From Vicinamibacterales bacterium (GTDB lineage: Bacteria > Acidobacteriota > Vicinamibacteria > Vicinamibacterales > UBA2999): 64,000 nt of DNA. Positions within the stretch are counted from its first letter, which is position 1, and each line of letters starts with the position of its first letter. A program made the translations under genes and the position numbers. The notes beneath the pieces were generated by a model. It saw nothing but the letters and a program-made list of their open reading frames with translations. It did not search any database and was not told the DNA's origin. The stretch is from assembly GCA_041659285.1 (NCBI GenBank), contig JBAZYO010000006.1, positions 310,001 through 374,000 of the forward strand, read 5' to 3'. Shown one piece after another: positions 56,832 through 64,000 of the stretch.

Positions 56832-58127
56832 CTAGGAACGCGCGCCGAAGCGTCCCGACCGCGATGCCGGACGGCGTCCGGGTCCACCGGACCCCTGACG
56901 CGCGCCCGATCGGGGTCCACTGGACCCACGACTGTTCCTGCCGCCCTGGTGACGGCGGCCCGCTTCCGGCAACGCCTCGTGCGACCCCGCCGTGGTCGGG
57001 AAGCCTTCGATCACCACGTGCTCGACCGGCGACGGCAACAGGCGCTGGATGTCCCGCAGCAGATCGCGATCCGCCGGCGATACCAGCGACACCGCGCGAC
57101 CGGCGAGGCCGGCGCGGCCGGTGCGTCCCGCGCGGTGGATGTAGTCCTCGGCCACCAGCGGCAGATCGAAGTTCACCACCAGCGGCAACTGGACGATGTC
57201 GAGCCCGCGTGCGGCGATGTCGGTGGCGACGAGCACGTTGACATGCCCGGCCTTGAAGTCGCCCAGCGCCTTGGTGCGCGCGCCCTGGCTCTTGTTGCCG
57301 TGAATCACGGCCGCCTTGATGCCGGCGCCTTCGAGGTACTGGCCGACGCGGTTCGAGCCGTGCTTGGTCTTGCAGAACACCAGGGCCTGCCCCGCCGGCT
57401 TCTGCAGCAGGATGTGCGTCAGCAGGTCGCCCTTGCGCTGATCCGATACCGGATGCACCTGGTGCGTCACCGTCTGTGCCATCACCTGGCCCTCGGACAC
57501 GTCAACCCGCATCGGGTCGCGCGTGAAGTCGGCCGACAGCCGGACCACGTCCTGGGAAATGGTCGCCGAGAACAGCAGCGTCTGGCGCTCGCGCGGCAGC
57601 ACCTTCAGGATGCGACGCAGCGGCGGCATGAAGCCCATGTCGAGCATGCGGTCCGCCTCGTCCAGCGTGAGAATCTCCACGCCCGAGAGGTCAACCGTGC
57701 GCTGCTCCATGTGATCGAGCAGGCGGCCCGGCGTGGCGACGATGATGTCGGTGCCGCGCTGAAGGTCTCGCTTCTGCGGGATGATCGAGACGCCGCCGAA
57801 GATGGCGGTGACGCGCAGGTTCGCGGGCACACCGTAAGTGGTCAGTGACTTGTGCACCTGGAGCGCGAGCTCTCGCGTCGGCACCAGCACGAGCGCGCGC
57901 GGCTTGCGCGTCCCAGCCGCAGCGCCGCCAACGATCTGCAGCCGCTGGATCATCGGCAGGCCGAACGCGGCGGTCTTGCCGGTGCCGGTCTGGGCGCGGG
58001 CCAGCAGGTCGCGGCCCGTGAGGACGATCGGAATGGACTTGAGCTGCACCGGCGTGGGCGTGGTGTAGCCCAGTTTGGCGAGCGGATTACAAAGTGAGGG
58101 CGTGAGCCCGAGAGACACGAACGGCAT
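56832..58127 (-). CDS. rhlE: DEAD-box ATP-dependent RNA helicase (RhlE type)
   Basis: A 431-residue helicase. Motifs in order: Q-motif (GYTTPTPVQLKSIP), I AQTGTGKT, Ia PTRELA, Ib TPGRLLDHM, II DEADRMLDMGF, III SAT, IV LVFCKTKHGSNRV, V TDIAARGLDI, VI HRAGRTGRAG. The MLDMGF wording and short Gly/Arg-rich C-terminal tail are typical of RhlE. Unwinds RNA in ribosome assembly or mRNA decay, often induced by cold. The 236 bases upstream may hold a long leader. Confidence 0.93.
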   Translation of the reverse strand: MPFVSLGLTPSLCNPLAKLGYTTPTPVQLKSIPIVLTGRDLLARAQTGTGKTAAFGLPMIQRLQIVGGAAAGTRKPRALVLVPTRELALQVHKSLTTYGVPANLRVTAIFGGVSIIPQKRDLQRGTDIIVATPGRLLDHMEQRTVDLSGVEILTLDEADRMLDMGFMPPLRRILKVLPRERQTLLFSATISQDVVRLSADFTRDPMRVDVSEGQVMAQTVTHQVHPVSDQRKGDLLTHILLQKPAGQALVFCKTKHGSNRVGQYLEGAGIKAAVIHGNKSQGARTKALGDFKAGHVNVLVATDIAARGLDIVQLPLVVNFDLPLVAEDYIHRAGRTGRAGLAGRAVSLVSPADRDLLRDIQRLLPSPVEHVVIEGFPTTAGSHEALPEAGRRHQGGRNSRGSSGPRSGARQGSGGPGRRPASRSGRFGARS

Positions 58128-58363
58128 AGCGAAGCACTCCAGATGTTGCCTGAGCGTTCCCTAACCGCACACAGCAGGCCGAATAATCCACGATTGTCGC
58201 GCCGGATTGGCGCATTGCGTCAGGCGCCCTCTAGGGGTGCCGCGCATCTGAGCTAACTGTACCGAAGGGTGGTAGTCCCGAGGAGATCTGAGGACGGCAG
58301 CGCAGTGACAGGAGCAGTATAGCAGGGTTCAGGGACCAGGGACCAGGGATCGATCCCTGATCC
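58128..58363 (-). promoter_or_regulatory. Leader/promoter region of the helicase gene with an upstream hairpin
   Basis: At 58345-58358 AGGGATCGATCCCT is a perfect 14-bp palindrome, flanked by GGGACCAGGGACC repeats, directly after the alkyl-sulfatase stop: a likely terminator or repeat. Nothing else in this gap is recognised; its length before the helicase start is compatible with a long 5' leader. Confidence 0.4.
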
Positions 58364-60337
58364 CTACGGCCGACGTGGCTCGACAATCGCAAACCCGGCG
58401 TCGAAGCGGTCGATTACGTCGAACAGCTGCATGGCCGCCGACAGGTCGCCCTCCAGCGTGGCCGCGCCCTGCTTCACGGCCTCGGCCAGTGATTGCCGCC
58501 CGAGGACGATCGCGTCGAACGTGGCGCGGGCCAAGGTCACCGAGGCACCGGCATTCGCCGCTCGCGCACCCGCCACGTAGGTGAGCGCCCCGTTTCGCAG
58601 TGTGACGGCGACCTGCTCCGACCGGCCGGTCAGCGTCCAGTTGACGACCACCTCACGCGACCAGGCCCGCGGGCCGTTCACATGCGTGCCGAGCACATCG
58701 AAGACGTCGGTGGCCCGCATCGCCCGCACCATCTCGGGATCCAGTGCCGCGGGCCGCGGCGCGAGTGGCCCCTGTCGCAGTTCCTGCGCGCCGACCAGGT
58801 ACGCGTTTCGCCAGGTCGCGGCTTCCGAGGCATAGCCCAACTGTTCGAACGCGTCAGCCGCCAGCCGGCGCGCCTCGGTGTTCAAGGGATCGGCGTACAC
58901 CACGTGACGCATGACTTCAGCAACCCAGCGATACTCTCCCTCAGCAAAGTCAGCCCGCGCCTTGGCGATCACGGCCGCGGCACCGCCGAAGTACTCGACG
59001 TACTTCCTCGACGCCTCTCGCTCCGGCAATGGATTCAAGTTGGCCGGGTTGGCGTCGTACCAACCCAAGTACTTCTGATACACCGCCTTGGCGTTGTGAG
59101 ACAGCGTGCCGTAATAGCCGCGCGCGGCCCAATCATTCGCCAGGCCCGGCGGCAGCACGAGCTCCTCGGCGATCTCGGCGGGCGTGTAGCCGTGATTCAT
59201 CAGCCTCACGCTCTGGTCGTGGATGTACTTGTAGAGGTCACGCTGGTTCGCCAGAGCGCGCGCGACGCGCTCCCTTCCCCACGTCGGCCAGTGATGTTGC
59301 GCGATCAGGACGTCCGTGTCGGGACCGAACCGCTCGAGCGCAGCGCCCAGGTACTTTGACCAGGCGCTGGAATCGCGGACCTCGGTGCCACGAAACGGCA
59401 GCAGGTTGTGCATGGTCTTCGTGGCGTTCTCGGCCAGGTTCAGCACGCGCTGCTTCGGCAGGAACAGGTGCATCTCGGCGGGCGCCTCGGTCGCCGGCGT
59501 CAGCTGGAACACGATCGGCACACCGTCGATCGTGTGCATCTCGAATGGCTGCGTAATGGTCATCGTCGGCGCCATCACGGACCGGCCCGGCGCACCGACG
59601 CCATCGATCTTGCCCAATCCCGCATCCACTGATCCGCGCTCACCGCGCGGCAATGACGTGCCGAACTGATAGGTCGCCCGCCGGCCCATGGCGTTGCCGG
59701 CGACCACGCTTTCGGCAATCACCGCGTTCATGAAGCCCGCCGGCCCGATGATTGCCGTGCGGCCCGCCGTGACTTCGGCGTCGTCCGCGACGCCGCGAAC
59801 GCCGCCGTAGTGATCACTATGGCTGTGCGTGTAGATCACGGCCACGACTGGGCGCTTCGGCCGATGCGCGAAATAGAGATCGAGCGACGCCCTGGCCGCG
59901 CCCACTGACCCCAGCGGATCCACGATAATGACGCCGGTCGTGCCTTCGACAAACGTGGCGTTCGCAAGCGCGAGCCCGCGGACTTGATACACGCCGGGCA
60001 CCACTTCGAACAAGCCGTTGATGGCGTTGAGGCGCGCCAGTCGCCACAGGCTCGGATGCACCGTGTCGGGAACCTTCTCGTCGTTCAGGAAGCCATAGCG
60101 GCGAGGGTCCTGCCCTGCCGGCAGCGTCGCGATGAACCCTCGTCGCGCGTCGGCGAAGTCCTGCTGATCGGCAAAGGGCAGATCGCGAAGGGCCGCCTCG
60201 TAGACCGCCCGCACCGCGGGCGCGGCGGCGTTAGGGGGAGGGCCTTGCGCAACGGATTGCGCGTGGACGGCGCCGTCAGCGACCGCCATCACAATGATCG
60301 CCAGAACCGCCACAACTCGAATGCTCGACTCGCGCAT
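58364..60337 (-). CDS. Alkyl sulfatase-like metallo-beta-lactamase protein (SdsA1/YjcS family)
   Basis: A 657-residue exported enzyme. Signal peptide (VVAVLAIIVMAVADGAVHAQ), then a metallo-beta-lactamase fold with VIYTHSHSDHYGGVRG (HxHxDH), HLFLPKQRVLNLAENATKTMHNL, and VLIAQHHWPTWGRERV. The middle is the helical dimerisation domain (YHDQSVRLMNHGYTPAEIAEEL-like; LPPGLANDWAARGYYGTLSHN) and the C-terminal ~120 residues are SCP2-like (VVNWTLTGRSEQVAVTLRNGALTY). These enzymes hydrolyse primary alkyl sulfates such as SDS. The ATG at 60337 is preferred over 60364 because it directly precedes the signal peptide. Confidence 0.93.
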   Translation of the reverse strand: MRESSIRVVAVLAIIVMAVADGAVHAQSVAQGPPPNAAAPAVRAVYEAALRDLPFADQQDFADARRGFIATLPAGQDPRRYGFLNDEKVPDTVHPSLWRLARLNAINGLFEVVPGVYQVRGLALANATFVEGTTGVIIVDPLGSVGAARASLDLYFAHRPKRPVVAVIYTHSHSDHYGGVRGVADDAEVTAGRTAIIGPAGFMNAVIAESVVAGNAMGRRATYQFGTSLPRGERGSVDAGLGKIDGVGAPGRSVMAPTMTITQPFEMHTIDGVPIVFQLTPATEAPAEMHLFLPKQRVLNLAENATKTMHNLLPFRGTEVRDSSAWSKYLGAALERFGPDTDVLIAQHHWPTWGRERVARALANQRDLYKYIHDQSVRLMNHGYTPAEIAEELVLPPGLANDWAARGYYGTLSHNAKAVYQKYLGWYDANPANLNPLPEREASRKYVEYFGGAAAVIAKARADFAEGEYRWVAEVMRHVVYADPLNTEARRLAADAFEQLGYASEAATWRNAYLVGAQELRQGPLAPRPAALDPEMVRAMRATDVFDVLGTHVNGPRAWSREVVVNWTLTGRSEQVAVTLRNGALTYVAGARAANAGASVTLARATFDAIVLGRQSLAEAVKQGAATLEGDLSAAMQLFDVIDRFDAGFAIVEPRRP

Positions 60338-60420
60338 ACCCACCTCTGGCGCGCAGGATAGCACTGCCCTTCGGCTACAGATGGGTCAGGGCCGCAATCA
60401 TGTGCCGCAAATTGATTACA

Positions 60421-60532
60421 GCCGCCGACTGGAAACCAAGCGGATCAGGACGGCCCCAGATTGGACACCAACCCGATCAGGACAGCCGCAGATTCAATAC
60501 CAACTCGATCAGGACAGCAGATTCGACATCGG
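60421..60532 (+). repeat. GCCGCAGATT...GATCAGGACA tandem repeat, four units (left arm, locus E)
   Basis: Units begin at 60421, 60452, 60485 and 60517 (period 31-33) with consensus GCCGCAGATTGGACACCAAC then CCGATCAGGACA. The gap 60338-60726 holds no gene that I can support. Confidence 0.85.
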
Positions 60533-60569
60533 TTGAACCCGACCGGGCGAAGCCACACCTTGGGAGAGC

Positions 60570-60625
60570 AATCTGCGTCAAATCTGCGGCTGGAACAGCC
60601 ATCTGCGCCGAATCTGCGGTGTCCG
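60570..60625 (-). repeat. Inverted AATCTGCGGCTG copies (right arm, locus E)
   Basis: CAATCTGCGTC, AATCTGCGGCTGG (60581), CATCTGCGCCG and AATCTGCGGTG (60611) follow each other in inverted orientation relative to the array at 60421. Confidence 0.75.
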
Positions 60626-60726
60626 CAGTCGTCGAGAGCGCGCCGCAGTGCCATCCTCAACTGGATGCCGATGCTGAACAAGAGGTAACGGCGGCGGCGT
60701 TCGACGAATGCCCGGCTACGGATTCC

Positions 60727-61173
60727 TCAGCCATGCTTCTCGAGCATCGCCAGATCGAGCAGGTCCTGCGGCCGGGCGACGGCCGCCTTGTTCTGCACCA
60801 AGTCCGCGCGGCCGATAATCCAGATCGACTGGTCGCCAAACACTGTCGACAGCCGGTTCGGCCACGCCGCCTCGAATGCGACGCCGTCGATATGGGTGGT
60901 GAGGTCGATGCGGTTGGGGGCCACGCCGATCTGGAGCACGGCGCCAGACACCTGGAAGTCGGCTTCGGTGACCCCAGCCAGCGGCGCGCCGAAGGCGTGC
61001 AAGGCGGCCATAACGCGCGGCGCATTGGCCGGCGAGGCCTCAACCCAGACATCGAGATCCTTCGTGAAGCGCGGCTCGGCGTAGAACGCCACCGCGTGGG
61101 CCCCAACGACGAGGTAGTTAGCCTGGGCCGCGTTCAACGCGGCAAACAGATCTCTGAAGTCGGGGTTCACCAT
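60727..61173 (-). CDS. Nucleotidyltransferase-fold protein (DUF6036/AbiEii-like)
   Basis: A 148-residue protein with the minimal nucleotidyltransferase core: NYLVVGAHAVAFYAEPRFTKDLDVWVEAS, i.e. G-A/S helix followed by D-x-D (KDLDVWV). The rest (VMAALHAFGAPLAGVTEADF, VGVAPNRIDLTTHIDGVAFEAAW-like) is the helical support with a third acidic residue. Similar proteins are toxins or pseudo-enzymes of toxin-antitoxin-like pairs. Its 5' end overlaps the small gene 61118-61336 by 56 bp in another frame. Confidence 0.8.
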   Translation of the reverse strand: MVNPDFRDLFAALNAAQANYLVVGAHAVAFYAEPRFTKDLDVWVEASPANAPRVMAALHAFGAPLAGVTEADFQVSGAVLQIGVAPNRIDLTTHIDGVAFEAAWPNRLSTVFGDQSIWIIGRADLVQNKAAVARPQDLLDLAMLEKHG

Positions 61174-61336
61174 CGGTCACGCCCCTCCAGGCCCGCGACT
61201 CAACTACCATGTCCCACATCAACTCGACGCGGCGATGCGGCGGGATTGACCGCCAGAACTCGCGGTCGAAGCTCCCGTCGTCTGGTTGACGCAACAGGCG
61301 TGCGCTGCCGGCCATTCGCTCCTCGCGGCGACCCAT
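61118..61336 (-). CDS. Small partner protein overlapping the nucleotidyltransferase gene
   Basis: A 72-residue protein from the ATG at 61336. Its core, FDREFWRSIPPHRRVELMWDMVVESRAW then DGEPRLQRSVCRVERGPG, matches a pattern I know from short proteins encoded directly before nucleotidyltransferase-like genes (FDxEFWxxxxPxxRxxxxWxM ... ExRLQRSVxxxxRR). The last 56 bases are shared, in a different frame, with the start of the nucleotidyltransferase. It is probably the antitoxin-like member of a two-gene cassette; the function is not established. Confidence 0.65.
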   Translation of the reverse strand: MGRREERMAGSARLLRQPDDGSFDREFWRSIPPHRRVELMWDMVVESRAWRGVTDGEPRLQRSVCRVERGPG

Positions 61337-61598
61337 GGTGATAGGGGCATTGTACCCGTGTTTCCCTGTCTCACACGTGTGCACGACGACCGTCCGGGAG
61401 GTAAGCTGCCGCACGGCATCAAGGGTCGGCCCTGAGATAGCACCATCCTCAACCCAGGCACTGAAGATCCCGGCGCACCAGGTGGAACGCGAGCGCGCCA
61501 TCCAGGGCACGCAGTCGAGGGCGCCACGCGAATCGCCGCCGACGCCATGGGCTCGCCGATCGGGTGGGCTCGCTGCAGCCACGGCGATGAGGTCGGCG

Positions 61599-61719
61599 GC
61601 TCGGCGTAGAGACTGACGGCGACCGAGCCGGTCACCATGTAGGCGATACCGGCATCTTCGAGTCGCGACGTAACGAGGGTGAGAACGGAACACTCGTCGA
61701 GCATGGTCCGCACGGCCAT
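61599..61719 (-). pseudogene. Truncated nucleotidyltransferase N-terminus
   Basis: From an ATG at 61719 the frame gives LVTSRLEDAGIAYMVTGSVAVSLYAEP, the first helix and G-S motif of nucleotidyltransferase-type antitoxin/toxin genes, but then loses homology: no D-x-D follows. The frame stays open to 61219 but with out-of-frame-like composition. Between 61337 and 61598 I see no supportable gene. It looks like a decayed second copy of the neighbouring cassette. Confidence 0.5.
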
Positions 61720-61824
61720 AATAGCCCGAGGTCGCTAGCCGGCGGGCTGGCTCCGAGCATCAGTAAGGCAGACAGGACGATGAATCGTGTGGCGGGAGAT
61801 GCTGAACGTATTGGCGGTCTCAAC

Positions 61825-62328
61825 CTACGGCCGCTTGGCGCAATACGCAGAGCCACGGCAGTGAGTGGGCACGAACAGCTCGGCCTGGATCAGCCACACG
61901 CCATCCACCTTGCGCCACTGTGCCAGGTAGGTGCCGCCAATCTCGACGACGCCATCAGGCTCGGTCCAGCGCCCAGTCCACTCTCCCCGTTCGGACGCCA
62001 CCGCCCACGGGGCGAGCACGTCGACGGTCGCCGGCGTACGGACGTAGACAGTGTCGGGCCGCCGCGCGAACGTTTCTGACATCGCCTTCGCGTTAGCCTC
62101 TTTGCCCGCCCGTTGAGCGCTCGTCGAGGTCACGATGTGGACGTCGGGCATCCAATGCGCGGCAATCCCCGCGACATCGTGTTTGGCGATGGCCTCATTC
62201 GACCGGGCCCTCGCGGCGCGAATGCTGGTCTCGTCTGTCGACATCTGACTGCCCTTCGCACCGGCACCGGTGTTCATCAGCACGAACGCCAGGGCACTGG
62301 CACCAAGCACCGTACGCACGGTACGCAC
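61825..62328 (-). CDS. Exported DUF4440/SnoaL-like protein
   Basis: A 167-residue protein with a short signal peptide (VLGASALAFVLMNTGAGA) and a SnoaL-like (NTF2-fold) domain: SIRAARARSNEAIAKHDVAGIAAHWMPDVHIVTSTSAQRAGKEA, then RTPATVDVLAPWAVASERGEWTGRW and VEIGGTYLAQWRKVDGVWLIQAELFVPT. The fold binds small ligands; function unknown. Start at GTG 62328, 1 bp after the protease stop, so it is probably translated from the same transcript. Confidence 0.8.
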   Translation of the reverse strand: MRTVRTVLGASALAFVLMNTGAGAKGSQMSTDETSIRAARARSNEAIAKHDVAGIAAHWMPDVHIVTSTSAQRAGKEANAKAMSETFARRPDTVYVRTPATVDVLAPWAVASERGEWTGRWTEPDGVVEIGGTYLAQWRKVDGVWLIQAELFVPTHCRGSAYCAKRP

Positions 62329-62329
62329 C

Positions 62330-64000
62330 TTAGTGTCCTCCCGGCCTTCGTCCCCAAGTCGGCGGCGCCGGCTCCGTGGTCCGGCGGTCGACCGGCTTCT
62401 CCTTGAGCAGGCGCAACGCCTCATCCACGGCGCGCTCGAGTTGCGAATCGCGGCCGGCGATCACATCCTTCGGCCAGTTCTCCACGTCGATGTCGGGCGC
62501 GGTGCCTTCGTTCTCCACCGCCCACTTGCCGTCGCGCGTGAAGAAGCCGCCGCGCGGCGCGATCATGGTGCCGCCGTCGATGAAGCCGGGCGTGTCGGCG
62601 GTGTGCACGAGGCCACCCCACGTGCGCTTGCCGACCAGAGGGCCGATCTTGCGGTAACGGAACATCCACGGCATGAGGTCGCCGCCCGACCCGGCCATCT
62701 CGTTGACGATCATCACCTTCGGCCCCCAGATGCCGGCCGAGGGGCTGGTGAACGGCCGGCGGTCACCGGCGACGTTGTTGAAGTAGCCATCGAAGTCGCG
62801 CTGCAGCACGTCGATGATGTAGTCGGCCGCCGAGCCGCCGCCGTTGTAGCGCTCGTCGATCACGGCGCCCTGCTTGTCCTGCTGCGCGAAGTAGTAGCGG
62901 TTGAAGCTCTCGTAGCCGCCCTGCCCGGTGTTCGGCACATAGACATAGGCGAGCTGGCCGTTGGATCGCTTCTCGACGAAGCGGCGATTCTCCTCGACCC
63001 ACGCGCGCGTGCGCAGGCCCTGATCGTTGGGCACGGGTACTACCGTGACCTGCCGCGCGCCCGGCGCGGCCGGCTGCGCATTCACCGTCAACACCGTCTG
63101 GCGATTCGCCGAGCCGTCGAGCAGGCGGTAGATGTTGTCGGGCGCCACCAGATCGACGCCGTTGATGGCCAGGATGAAGTCCCCCGCCGCCACGTTGATG
63201 CCCGGTCCCGCGAGCGGCGCGCGCAGGTCAGGATTCCAGCTTTCGCCGTCGTAGATCCTGGCGATCTTGTAGCGGCCGTTCTCGATCACGAAGTCGGCGC
63301 CCAACAAGCCGCCAGGTGATGTGGGCACGTCGGGCATCGCACCACCCCGCACGTAGGAGTGGCCGATGGCGATTTCCGCGCCCATGTTGTCGAGCAGGTA
63401 GTTGAGGTCGGCGCGGTGCGCGATGTGCGGCAGCATGGTGCCGTACATCTCCTTCATGCGCGGCCAGTTGGCACCTTGCATGTTGGGCACGTAGAGGTAG
63501 TCGCGCTGCAGCCGCCAGCCCTCGTTGAAGATTTGCGCGAACTCGGCCCTCGGGTCCAGGTGCATCCGCAAAGTCACGTCGAGCCGCCCGTCACCGGCCT
63601 TCGGGGCGTCCTTGGTGGCGTCTACCAGGAACAAGGCGGGACGCTGATTGGCATTGGCTGCGGGCGCCGCGCCCGGCGCGGCCGGCGGAGCCGGCGTTCG
63701 ATACACCAGCTTCTTCCCGTCGGCGCTCACCGCGTATTCGGCGACGCCTGGCTGAAACACATCCGCCTTGCGGTCGCTGAGACGGAATCGATGCAGCGTG
63801 CTGCGTCCGCCCTGCCCCTGAGCCGCCTCGAGAAAGAACACGCTGCCGGCAGTGCCGGCCTTGAGCTGCGAATACTGGCGCGAGGGCACACCCGCGACCG
63901 AGAGAATGCGCTGCTGCAGGCCGGCGAAGTCGATCTGCACCGCGGGAACCGGCCTGGCCTCTTCTTTTTCGGGCGCCGCGGCGGTCGTGCCCGGGTCTTC
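62330..64000 (-). CDS. Tricorn-type S41 family protease, 5' partial
   Basis: The frame is open to the window edge at 64000, so the N-terminal beta-propeller part is missing; 556 residues are visible. Domains: end of a propeller (FFLEAAQGQGGRSTLHRF), helical C1 domain (FNEGWRLQRDYLYVPNMQGANWPRMKEMY), PDZ (LGADFVIENGRYKIARIYDGESWNPDLRAPLAGPGINVAAGDFILAINGVDL), and the S41 core with VIDERYNGGGSAADYI and NEMAGSGGDLMPWMFRYRKIGPLVG, in which Ser of GSGGD is the nucleophile. IGHSYV carries the catalytic His. A large exported or cytosolic peptide-degrading protease, usually over 1000 residues. Confidence 0.92.
   Translation of the reverse strand, partial: EDPGTTAAAPEKEEARPVPAVQIDFAGLQQRILSVAGVPSRQYSQLKAGTAGSVFFLEAAQGQGGRSTLHRFRLSDRKADVFQPGVAEYAVSADGKKLVYRTPAPPAAPGAAPAANANQRPALFLVDATKDAPKAGDGRLDVTLRMHLDPRAEFAQIFNEGWRLQRDYLYVPNMQGANWPRMKEMYGTMLPHIAHRADLNYLLDNMGAEIAIGHSYVRGGAMPDVPTSPGGLLGADFVIENGRYKIARIYDGESWNPDLRAPLAGPGINVAAGDFILAINGVDLVAPDNIYRLLDGSANRQTVLTVNAQPAAPGARQVTVVPVPNDQGLRTRAWVEENRRFVEKRSNGQLAYVYVPNTGQGGYESFNRYYFAQQDKQGAVIDERYNGGGSAADYIIDVLQRDFDGYFNNVAGDRRPFTSPSAGIWGPKVMIVNEMAGSGGDLMPWMFRYRKIGPLVGKRTWGGLVHTADTPGFIDGGTMIAPRGGFFTRDGKWAVENEGTAPDIDVENWPKDVIAGRDSQLERAVDEALRLLKEKPVDRRTTEPAPPTWGRRPGGH

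Noticed and set aside
58128..58363. Riboswitch or structured RNA before the helicase gene
   Set aside because: No known aptamer consensus recognised; only a palindrome next to the upstream stop codon is clear.
61219..61719. Intact 166-residue gene on the minus strand
   Set aside because: Only the first ~35 residues resemble a nucleotidyltransferase; the remainder has the composition of a shifted frame.

Overview
The window is about 64 kb of GC-rich, gene-dense bacterial chromosome. The gene set fits Acidobacteriota, most likely a Vicinamibacteria-type lineage: secreted creatininase-like proteins, a DUF885 peptidase, a tricorn-type S41 protease, a TonB receptor with a carboxypeptidase-regulatory N-terminus, many exported hydrolases, and dispersed AGCCGCAGATT / CACAGAT-type repeats. 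The assignment is inferred from gene content only. There are no rRNA genes, no tRNAs that I can see, no CRISPR array and no prophage.

Layout. 1-9.1 kb: housekeeping genes (partial DUF885 peptidase, exported RidA-like protein, TonB receptor, LOG-type hydrolase, NadE, SpoU-type RNA methyltransferase). 9.1-20.1 kb: a minus-strand operon for a membrane complex related to hydrogenase-4 / complex I. Its order is two tandem HyfB paralogues, HyfC, HyfE, HyfF, a HyfG/NuoCD-like subunit and a ferredoxin-NuoB fusion. It is headed by a GNAT gene and two tiny ORFs, and preceded by an ArsR-type regulator gene with AT-rich palindromes at both promoters. The HyfG-like subunit lacks all four NiFe-ligand cysteines, so this is an Ehr-like (energy-converting hydrogenase-related) complex and not a hydrogenase. 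20.2-26.9 kb: glpK-glpF-methyltransferase, and a tight plus-strand operon ending in a phosphopantetheinyl transferase overlapped by a metallophosphoesterase that resembles mycobacterial PptT-PptH. 27-31 kb: aminotransferase, rhodanese, gamma-glutamyltransferase.

31.1-36.1 kb: a NAD-linked formate dehydrogenase operon. The catalytic gene carries an in-frame TGA in the context of the E. coli FdhF selenocysteine, with a canonical downstream bSECIS hairpin, so it is read here as one selenoprotein gene. Its usual N-terminal [4Fe-4S] domain is missing and sits at the end of a separate ferredoxin-like subunit encoded two genes downstream. Electrons would pass from formate (Mo/W-Sec site) through FeS clusters to the NuoEF-type FMN/NAD module.

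36-64 kb: lipid synthesis (pssA), an ECF sigma/anti-sigma pair, a TPM-domain protein, two creatininase-like genes flanking a heme-binding protein, a cysteine-synthase-like enzyme, NHL beta-propellers, a PIN toxin-antitoxin pair, a decayed MazF module, RhlE helicase, an alkyl-sulfatase-like enzyme, a nucleotidyltransferase cassette and a tricorn-like protease that runs off the window. A striking feature is a repeat family with core CAGCCGCAGATT. At five loci it occurs first in one orientation and then inverted on the same strand. One such inverted pair, with matching 40-42 bp periods on both sides, encloses a GxxExxY-family gene with a PD-(D/E)XK-like signature.
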